From Dryococelus australis (lineage: Eukaryota > Arthropoda > Insecta > Phasmatodea > Phasmatidae): a DNA stretch of 64,000 nucleotides. How positions within the stretch are numbered: the stretch's first letter is position 1; the number at the start of each line of letters is the position of its first letter. The stretch is from positions 56,575,251-56,639,250 of the forward strand of contig CM056994.1 in the NCBI GenBank assembly GCA_029891345.1, given 5' to 3'. This document shows, piece after piece, positions 55,650 through 64,000 of the stretch. The notes below the pieces were generated by a model, which worked only from the letters and a program-made list of their open reading frames with translations, searched no databases and was not told the origin of the DNA. The position numbers were made by a program, and so were the translations under genes.

Positions 55650-58600
55650 GTCCCAGCTTTCCTTCTGCGGAATGTTCGACCACCAGTTCCGCAGGTCTCT
55701 CACTCGGAACGTCTAGTGAACGAGACGCGACCCGAACCTATGTCCTCCCGGTAACTATTAAAACACTCCTTATTTCGAGTTGCCTGTGGTACTGGCTTGA
55801 ATGTTCACTGCAGGACGTGGGCATTAACTACTGCAATCGCGCTCGGGAACGATGATTCCATCCCCGTGGACAACATTATTCGTACATTACCGCGAAGCTA
55901 ATGAGCCCAGACCGAAAAATTTCATGCGCTCGTGGGGGGGGGGGGGGGTGGATAACAAACTTAAAACACTAACAATTTCTTGTCAGTTGTAATTTCGCCA
56001 CGAGTATTTGACGCCCAGGAGGGTCCTGAGTATTTAACAAATATATATAAACAGACGCTGAGTAAATCGAACAAATATAAACCACACGAAAAAAGGGCTG
56101 ATTACAAGGGCAGCTGTAAATTAAGCAAAAAAAAAAAAAAAAAAAAAAAAAAAGGAATCCTAGCCACGCTGTGAAATTCCTCGCGATATTATCAGGGTTG
56201 CTGTTGACACATCATCACAGATGAAGACTGATAAATTTTATTTGGATTCACTCCGCCGAGTAAACTGTTTACGTTATGCTAGTATCTGGTAAATAGAAGA
56301 ACAGTTATAAAAAGGTAATTTTCCGGCGACTACGGACTCGGTAGCGGTGACCACGCAGCTGTACGAGCGGTGCTTCGAGAAATTCCACAGCTCGCCTCGA
56401 AATTTGCATACACGAGCAGCGAGTTTGTGATCAAGTGTCGGAGCGCGCTGTAATCACGACATTCCGACGCTTTCAATCTCGCGGAGAGTGACCTTGGGCC
56501 TCGAAAACCCAAAATTAAACTTTGACTTCCCGGTTAGCACTCAAGAGATACTCCGAATATCAGTGAACGTCGCGTGTGTTCAGTTGGCCGCCGCAAACAG
56601 GGGAAGTTCTGCTAGACCGCTTACCAGCGTCGAAGCTTCGTGAGATGATTCCTCACGCGAAATGAGAAAGAAAACGTAGGACGTCTTGTGGCCGTGAACT
56701 GCGATTACTAGAATTGGAACCTGAAACGTCTATGACATTTCGTTGAGTTGTAACGCCCCTGTTCATTGAGATGGAGAATCCTAGCAGCCTTGGATTTCTT
56801 CTACAAATCTTCGTAATCAAACTTCATCGCCAGACAACTAAAAATCAAAGCTTTACAGTTTGAAGTTTGTACGATTTCAGTCGTATCCTTATTTTCCTAC
56901 GATGAACGATAATAATTAAATAATGAGAGAACATTTGTTTACGGCGATAGATGTGTAGAGAGTAAGTTGTCCCCTTTGGGGCTTCGACAAGTATTGTTTT
57001 TTTTTATAATGAATCTGTAGATTAAGTAATGGCGTAATATATGTAATCGCAAGAATGGAGGGATCTCTCCGCCTTAAGAATATAAAATGTTAGATATCAG
57101 ACAAATGACCGCAACCATTTCATCCCCCCCCCCCCTTCCCCGTGAAACACTCATCTTAGCTTGGTCATAAGTCGTGGCGTGGTTTCTTATCCCATTTGCG
57201 AAAGAAATCGTCTCAAAACGCCTGCATATTCATAGTATGGGAAAGGGGATCGGGGCTTTGGGGGAAAGGGGGTACATTAGCGGTAAGCAATGGCAGAGGC
57301 TCCCTGGCGCATGCCTTTACGATTCAACATACGATCAGGTCACTTAGAGCAGCAAGTTAAAAACCAAAAATCAATCGCTCCACTGATTGTCGGTGGCGTG
57401 GAATACCTATTTGTCTTCTGGGAGATCGGAAGTTGTAGTTTTATCTCACACATATAGTTGGTTGTCGCTTATAAAAATGCGTTTATTATTTATACTGCTA
57501 ATTGGTAAAAGCTGGTTTGAAAATGTAAACTATCGGAATTTTAAACTGTCGGGAAAATTATTTCTCCAATTTTATTAATTGTTATTTATTTTCCCCACCT
57601 CTTGTGTAAATCGAAACAATTTTTTTTTGACATGGAGACTAAGCGTCCTGGCTAGCTCCCAATTCATACAGGCAACAGCCACAAGGATAGTACTATTTAA
57701 AATCACCGCCAACCAGATATCCTGGTTTCAACCTCGGGCTGTCGTGACGTTTTAAAAAGCGATGCCTTTCCCAGAAGAGTGTTGAGTAACGTTCTAAGTT
57801 CTTTTACTTGACAATACTAAATACTGCAGGTTCTATAGTCTATTCACGACTTCTTCGGCCTTTTTTAATCAAAGGTTTGAAAAATCTCCCCATGTATGAC
57901 GTGTTTAGTTATTTCCAATATATCACAAGCGTTTTATACTTGTGTTCATAAAAGATACTTTTTTTTCCTGTTAAATTGAAATGTTATTCACATTTTATTT
58001 ATAAATTATGATTCTTCATTTATAAATAATTTGAATAAAAAACAGGGAGAAAAAAGTTCTGTTGGTAGCGCCTAGTAAGAAATAGTCCTTATACAAAATG
58101 CTGTTACACTTAGTGCGCACGAATGTGGTGCGTTGTCCCTCTGGTGTAATTCTCCAGGATTAGTTAAGCTTAGTTTGCACAAGGCGGAGGAATATCCTGC
58201 AAGTAGAACTTTAGCAGGGCTTCAGAAAAGGCTGAAGTAACCGTGAATGGATTATCCGTTGCATTCTATGCGAGGAAGCCATTTTCCCGTATGTTCAATT
58301 TGTATGTTATTTACAAATTTAACTTCAATGCACACACACACACACACACACACAACGCTTCTATGTTGGTGTCATACACGAGATATGCTTCCCCCCTCAC
58401 CCCTCATTTACCCAAATCGTGCCATATCATACTCGCGTATCACAGTTTGAAAAACACGTGAACAAGTATTTAGCAGCCCGTCCGCTGCGCTCTTTTTGGA
58501 GATAACTGACGATAAACAGGATATCAGATTATCTCTGTGATTGAGATTATCTACTTTGTTGTTTGCTTAGTACCACCTGTAAAATATGAGTAGCTAAGGG

Positions 58601-59690
58601 CCTGACGCGTTATAATTTTTTTACCACCTAAACTTCAAACACGTTTAATTTTCCCATTGAAACACTATTGGTAACAACTTTTTTTTTTTTTTTTTACTCA
58701 AGTGGTCGGAGTTCTTGTTATGTCGCAACGGCAATGCTGAAACATATGTGAGAAGCTGTTTCCTAATTTGACTGACCCAGTGAGCATTCGACTACTTTTA
58801 CATTGGACGCCTGTGATTCGGGTATAAGAAGCTTACCCTAAGTCAAAAATGTATACATAGCTGCAAAGTTGGAAAAATATCTTGGCACGAAATATTTTCG
58901 CACTAAGTCACGTTCATTGTTTGTCTCAAACAGAGAAAAATACTCAAAACCGACTTGTGTATGAACCGCACAGTAATACACAATAAAAGGTAGTGGTATA
59001 ATACTTTGTGTGGTAAACAAAGCTACGTCGTATAGTGCCCTTAAAAATTTACATTTTATTTTGCTTTTAAATCATCTCTTGCTTGATCTACGAAATCTGC
59101 ATTAACTGAATTTTTTTAACCAACTCTGCATTTTTGTTGCAAATACGCAAACAGAATGGTGAATTCAAGATATCTCTCTGTGAGCATGTCGTGCGGTCCA
59201 TCCAGCCAGTGGCATCATTATGCATGAAGCATAAACTAAATAATGTACAGCCATGTCAGGCAGAAAACGCCTCCTCGCCCTCTATAAATTTGACTCTGCG
59301 CTTATGACTAGTTCGTGGCTTATTGAGGACTTTTGAAACTAAGTTTGAGAAAAAATCCCCTGCCCTTCACTTGCGCGTTTTTTTTTGCACACTCTCTAAA
59401 TCCGAACCAGTGATATCAATCAGTGAAATAACGTTCACTGAAAGTCAGTTGATAAGTTACTGCTGACCGGCGAATCAAGCAAATTAACTGGAAACAAGTG
59501 AATTATAGCAGTGACATTCTTGACATTCAATGGAAAATCATAAATGAACCAGTGAAATCCAAACACCATATTAATTAGTTATCTGGCACCGATTATCAGT
59601 TGCTCAATTATCACTCTTTTCACTGATTTGGCTCAATTCTCACTTTTTCAAGTTTAGAGTGTATGTACTAAACGGTATGGTTCATGAAAA
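55650..59690. other. mostly gene-free stretch
   Basis: Intergenic or intronic DNA with homopolymer runs (G14 near 55936, A-run near 56131, C run near 57126, T-run near 58679), a (CA)n tract at 58331-58354 and many short ORFs of no recognisable content. Confidence 0.4.
58331..58354. repeat. (CA)n microsatellite
   Basis: About 12 CA units. Confidence 0.97.
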
Positions 59691-59697
59691 GGCAACA

Positions 59698-59945
59698 GAA
59701 GGGAAGGGATTTAGCCGGCTCTTAACAGCGAGGTCTTGAGAGCCGTTGAGGGCGATTGAGTTGAGTAAGGAGCGTTGCCGGAATAAGGGGGCAGGGTAAA
59801 CGGGAGATGCCCGAGAAAACCCGCCGACCAACGGCATCGTCCGGCACGATTCCCACTTACAGAAATCCGGTGACCCGGCCGGGGATCGAACCCTGTTCGC
59901 CTTGGTGGGAGGCGAGCAGGCTAACCGTTCAGACATCGTGACCCC
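59698..59945 (-). mobile_element. tRNA-derived SINE, copy 4
   Basis: Minus-strand copy. Box B-like GGGTTCGATCCCCGG is well kept (59880-59894). Body GGCGGGTTTTCTCGGGCATC, tail CTCAATCGCCCTCAACGGCT. The head (GGGGTCACGATGTCTGAACG) is slightly diverged. Confidence 0.92.
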
Positions 59946-60487
59946 AGAAAAAGCAGGGTAGCAGTGTATATAAAAGAGGCGAGATTTCTTCAAACTCTCC
60001 AAAGAACGTTATTAACGTAAGGTTACTAAATTAATGGATATACTTATTGTCGTTATATGTATTTAAGCTATCATAAATCTACCTAAAATAATTGTTAAAA
60101 TATTTGAATATAATAATTTTTATGATGCCATCTAGCATAGTGTTAATTTTAATATTATACGGTAATATACAGTATGTGGAAAAAAGCCACTGAGAAAATA
60201 TACGAACCAATGCTGCTGAGATAACCGGCAACCAACAACATCTCTGAACATTCTGAAGATATATTAGGGATGCCACTTGGCAACTGCTGCTATTTTTCAA
60301 AGATGCACTTTGTATTAAATAGAATTTCATATGCTACCGCCGGTATAGAAATGGTTAAAAGCGAAATATTTAAATTTGGGAACACTAAAATTATATATTT
60401 ATGCTTTTGTTCGTTTTATGCACATAATGTAGTGGGGGCACACAAAATGACCAGGAACGCAGAACAAGGGCTTTCCAAAGCATTAAC

Positions 60488-60969
60488 TTAAGGCGGGCGT
60501 TTGAAGTGCGTCTCATCGTGTTTGAAGAATGCGTTTATTTTGTTACAACGCACCCCATATAGGTTTTCCCACGAGAAAAAAAAATCACATTCCAGACGAG
60601 AGCGGTATGGTACGTTCAAGACTTCGCGCATATTGGAAACATTATTTTCATGCCCTCCAACACACCTAAAATTGATTTTTTTTTTTTTTTCAGACTGCTG
60701 TATCTCGAAATACACAAACCGAATGCATGCGAAATTACTGACAGAGGCATCCAGTGAACTTTGCTACAGAGTAGCGTCCAATAAATTATATGGTCACCGC
60801 TTGAAGTCGCATTCAGGCGAGTTGCCACCGGGGAGACTGCACGGCAGTCGAGTGCCTTGAGCGTAGAGGCGATACCGCTTTACATACGCCGGTCACCGTC
60901 GTCCGTAAGTGGTTCATCTATTTCCTCCACACTGACACAAACATGCCCATCGCCAGGCGACCGCCTTAA
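60488..60969 (+). mobile_element. TTAA-bounded MITE, family 1, copy C
   Basis: TTAAGGCGGGCG at 60488 and CGACCGCCTTAA at 60969 form short TIRs with TTAA at both ends. Internal text matches copy B in the same orientation (CACATTCCAGACGAGAGCGG). Confidence 0.75.
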
Positions 60970-61404
60970 GAGGAGTGTGAAGTGAAACATTTTTTTTTTT
61001 TGTGAAATCGTTGTTTGCGCGTATTCGCGTATCTCGGTTCCGTAAACACGACCTTTTGCAACAAAAAGTACAAAACTATTATCTATGACCATGTTTTTAC
61101 TTTTAACATATTAAGTATATTCATGGAGAAAAAAAATTCGTGAAAAAGGTCAAATATCTCATTTTTGAAGCTTGCCTCTGCAGTTTCCTTAAGCGGCAAG
61201 AGAAAAGTACAAACATGCAGACGAAAATTGGGTTTATTTAACAATTAGTTAAAATTATACATTGTTTTCTGTTCAAAAGATTAGACTACATAATAAAAAC
61301 AATTTGTAACAAAATTGCTAGAGGATTTTACAATATCGGCTCCCGTTTGGGTCCAAAAAATAAATTCTCGCTAAAGCTGTAAAAATGGGAGATCGTGGCC
61401 TTAA
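60966..61404 (-). mobile_element. TTAA-bounded MITE, family 2, copy B
   Basis: Follows copy C directly, sharing the TTAA at 60966-60969, and ends at a TTAA at 61401-61404. Internal text is homologous to 55210-55644 but inverted (TGTTTGCGCGTATTCGCGTA; GTCAAATATCTCATTTTTGA; CAAGAGAAAAGTACAAACAT). The TIR words themselves are eroded. Confidence 0.65.
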
Positions 61405-62920
61405 CCACAAATAGCCTTGAGTATCAGTGACAAGTGGCTGCGTCTGTGGTCTGGCGACACGTGGGCAGTTCGGCAAACTGGTTTCTTCAGCCTACTCTAC
61501 CCCATATCCTATTTATTCCCCCGCTTCTACTCTATAGATGTCCTATATCGACGCCTACAAACTCCAGGTTATTTTCCGCGAACATACTGTACCCTGCGTT
61601 ATTTATTTATTGGCTTCTGCAGTCAAAAAGAATGCAGTTCATTTCTCAGAGGACTGCACAAGATTTGGTCCTTGTCTTGGTGACATGTTTGCTATTGGCC
61701 TAGAGTCATCCAGGGCTAGAGTCAAATGCACTACGGTTCTATGGCAAAAGTAAACGAAATGAACACAAGCTTAAAGTATAGCCTAACTAGAGAAAACGGT
61801 ATATCGCGAAAATAATTTGTACCAACATATATTTCGAAACGATGTTTCTAGTGCCTTTTACTATGTCATTTCTGACACAGATTATCTGTTTGCAGGTTAA
61901 TCACAGGTTTTCAGTATTAGGTAACCGGACTTCCTATTGGCTAGTAAAATGAATAAATTTTTTCATAGACGACGGGCTGTAATGAAAACAATACCTTCAA
62001 CTGTGCACAGTGCTGTACAAGAAAACACAGCAAGCAGCCAACTTCTCCTGCAATAAACCACTATATTTACTGACCTTTATGTGTACAGATAGTAAGACGT
62101 ACTTTGCATGTCTCGATACTTATTTCTCCCCATGGATGCTTAATGGCGACCCTTAGGGGTCTCTTACGCCATGAGCCATCATTACGGTAAAAGTACTTTC
62201 ACCTGTTGGCGTCTCTTGCCATTCGCGTATTCGCACGATTGCCTATAAAAACAAGTCAAGTCACGTCCCGTGATTGGTAAACCAACGTTACACAATGCCA
62301 GTCAAAGGCTCGAAGCAAGAGATTCAGCAAGTCACACAGTGAATTCGAGACTCTCGCCATTCAAATAATTCGCTATCTCACAGTCTTTTACAAAGGCGCT
62401 ATTTTCTGTTAATGGTATGTAATTTTTTTCCGCCGTGTCATGTGACTTAGCCACAGATGACTTACGCAGGCAGCTTTGAAGCGTGGTCTGTTGTCAACGA
62501 GCCTCATGCTGGGGGGGGGGGGGGACATTTGTTTTAAAGCCGACCCTACTAAAGTTTTACGGCGATAACAACATTGTTTTATACTGACAAGGAAACTTTT
62601 TATATTCGTTGTATTGTTGTCAGAAACAAATACTGCAGACCAACAACTGGGCTTGTGTGTGTTCGCATGTTACAATGTGAGCTTAGTACTTGGTGGAACT
62701 ACCATCATCAGCCTTTCACAAAACAGAACCACGACAAAGCTCACATGGAGGAAACTGGTAACATCAGGCAGGTAATTACTGTACGCAGAGCCGAGCATGT
62801 ATATACAACCTTCCTTTCAATATGACTGAATACGTTTGATGGTGTACTGCTAAGAGGGTTTCATGACTTGTATAGTCCTCATGCACTGATATAGTGTTAT
62901 TGGGAACACCATATAGGAAA
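61405..62920. other. gene-free stretch
   Basis: Overlapping ORFs in three frames at 61417-61753 have no recognisable domain. A G12 run lies near 62512. No supported gene. Confidence 0.4.
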
Positions 62921-63349
62921 CTATAGGCTGTTCACGGTGAAATGAGCACTTTTGAAAACCCTGCTTAGCATCTACTTGTATACAAGTTGTGTGTTCTTCC
63001 ACCTTATGTAAAATTAACATTGCCATGGGCCTCGTGCCTTTATTCAAGCGTCGGTCAAGTAAAACTGTGAAATTACTATCAAAGTAAATATTGTACAAAT
63101 ATACTCATGTTTACACTTCGATGCATTAAAAAAATATCGAAAGCGAGAGAAATAATTTATGTTATCTCAAATGGTTACCTAACACTTTTTGTTCGCCATT
63201 AATAAATGGAACTACTTTCCCCTCCATCGTTACCAACTTTACTGGACACATGTCACTCATTGCGCCTGTTAAAATATATGCAGGTAGGGGCAGTGACTTC
63301 TTTCTAAGGCCGATTTCAAAAGTGCTCACTTTATCGTGAACAGCCTTTA
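62921..63349 (+). mobile_element. MITE with GGCTGTTCACG-type TIRs, copy 3
   Basis: Left terminus CTATAGGCTGTTCACGGTGA (62921), right terminus TTATCGTGAACAGCCTTTA (63331-63349). The next bases also pair (AATGAGCACTTTTGAAA against TTTCAAAAGTGCTCACTT). About 429 bp, no coding sequence. Right-half text matches the copy at 16.95 kb in inverted orientation. Confidence 0.88.
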
Positions 63350-64000
63350 CGCCGTTTTTTAGGTTGTGACAAGCTAAACATTTCCTTGCATGAATTGTGG
63401 GTCGGCGGTAACAAATGTCGGCATAACGCTACGTCAAAATTGGAATTTTACGCTTGTATGGAGCACGGAATTCAACAATCTTCAGCACACAACTAGTGGA
63501 GTGTGGTGTAACGACTCTCGAAACGTCGAACAAGAGATCCTGGACGTGGCTCAAACCCAGAAGCCCAGTAGATAATGGCTACGGCCGTGAAAGTCTGTCG
63601 TCTATATTAAATAGTTCAGAAGTCATTGCAAAATACACTTTTGTTCTTTTCTTTTCGCTCCATTGCCTACCAAGGCCTGAATATACAGAGTGGCAGATGG
63701 AAAGGTGTATATTAAAAAACTTTACCTGTATTCGTAAATATGGCAGTGAAAAAACACTTGGATAAACCACCCCCAACACTGTTAACTTGAAACTTCACAG
63801 CAAAAAAAAATTCTGGTAAACTTACTAAGCTGTAATGGAAGTTTTTAACATATACAGTGTATGGTAATAGAACTACGTGTTAGGTTGAAAATATGGTAAT
63901 GTTTAGTATCGCTACTATACAAAGTTGGGAACTTTCCTAAACATTTGACTCTTTCCCGAGCAACTGTAGGGATGTTACTATACATGTATTCGAAAATAAT
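63350..64000. other. gene-free stretch
   Basis: Short overlapping ORFs on both strands, no recognisable content. Confidence 0.4.

Noticed and set aside
61417-61753. Three overlapping plus-strand ORFs of 71-89 aa
   Set aside because: No recognisable motif, no splice or promoter support, frames overlap.

Overview
The window reads as non-genic nuclear DNA from an arthropod, most likely a polyneopteran insect. It is AT-rich, full of microsatellites and homopolymer runs, has no prokaryotic-style gene packing, and is built mostly from decayed transposons and integrated virus-like DNA. The four copies of one tRNA-derived SINE encode, in one frame, a peptide string that I recall from over-predicted stick-insect (phasmid) proteins. 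That taxonomic guess rests on memory and is inference only.

Layout. 1-6.8 kb holds a dead Tc1-type transposase (about 70-975), an internally deleted Tc1/mariner-related element with ~115-bp terminal inverted repeats (3037-3859), and a Helitron-like element (4690-5501) carrying a 38-bp tandem array whose unit contains a tRNA box-A-like sequence. 7.0-14.2 kb is a very A/T-rich endogenous viral element (EVE) of Polinton/adintovirus character. It has a double-jelly-roll capsid-like gene on the minus strand; a parvovirus-type phospholipase A2 domain, a small membrane-active-type protein, an adenain-like protease and an unidentified conserved ORF series lie on the plus strand, all interrupted. 14.9-19.1 kb carries a TATA-led small basic ORF, a 139-bp minisatellite, a SINE and a MITE. 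19.3-22.8 kb is a minus-strand protein-primed-type family-B DNA polymerase pseudogene. 23.2-29.2 kb is bounded by a diverged inverted-repeat pair. 32.2-33.7 kb has a solo inverted-repeat fragment and a second box-A array ending in a Helitron-type 3' end. 35.45-36.6 kb is a ~295-bp tandem repeat.

The best-defined structure is a complete but decayed Polinton/Maverick-like element at 41014-49129. It has ~0.9-kb inverted terminal repeats, AG...CT termini, an exact 6-bp target duplication (GATATT) on both sides, and a truncated PolB related to the one at 19-23 kb. Further on are hairpin elements (50.9 and 51.9 kb), a 521-bp Helitron-like element with textbook ends (52156-52676), and a chain of TTAA-bounded MITEs (54253-55644) whose relatives recur at 60488-61404.

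The only plausible host coding features are a single-exon zinc-finger-like ORF (38815-39315, minus) with a promoter-like upstream region, a GC/CpG-rich first exon with a good splice donor (54059-54224, plus), and a clean minus-strand exon-like ORF at 13293-13562. The genes do not form one pathway. The window is a record of repeated invasion by virophage-like or adintovirus-like DNA, Helitrons, Tc1/mariner elements, MITEs and SINEs.
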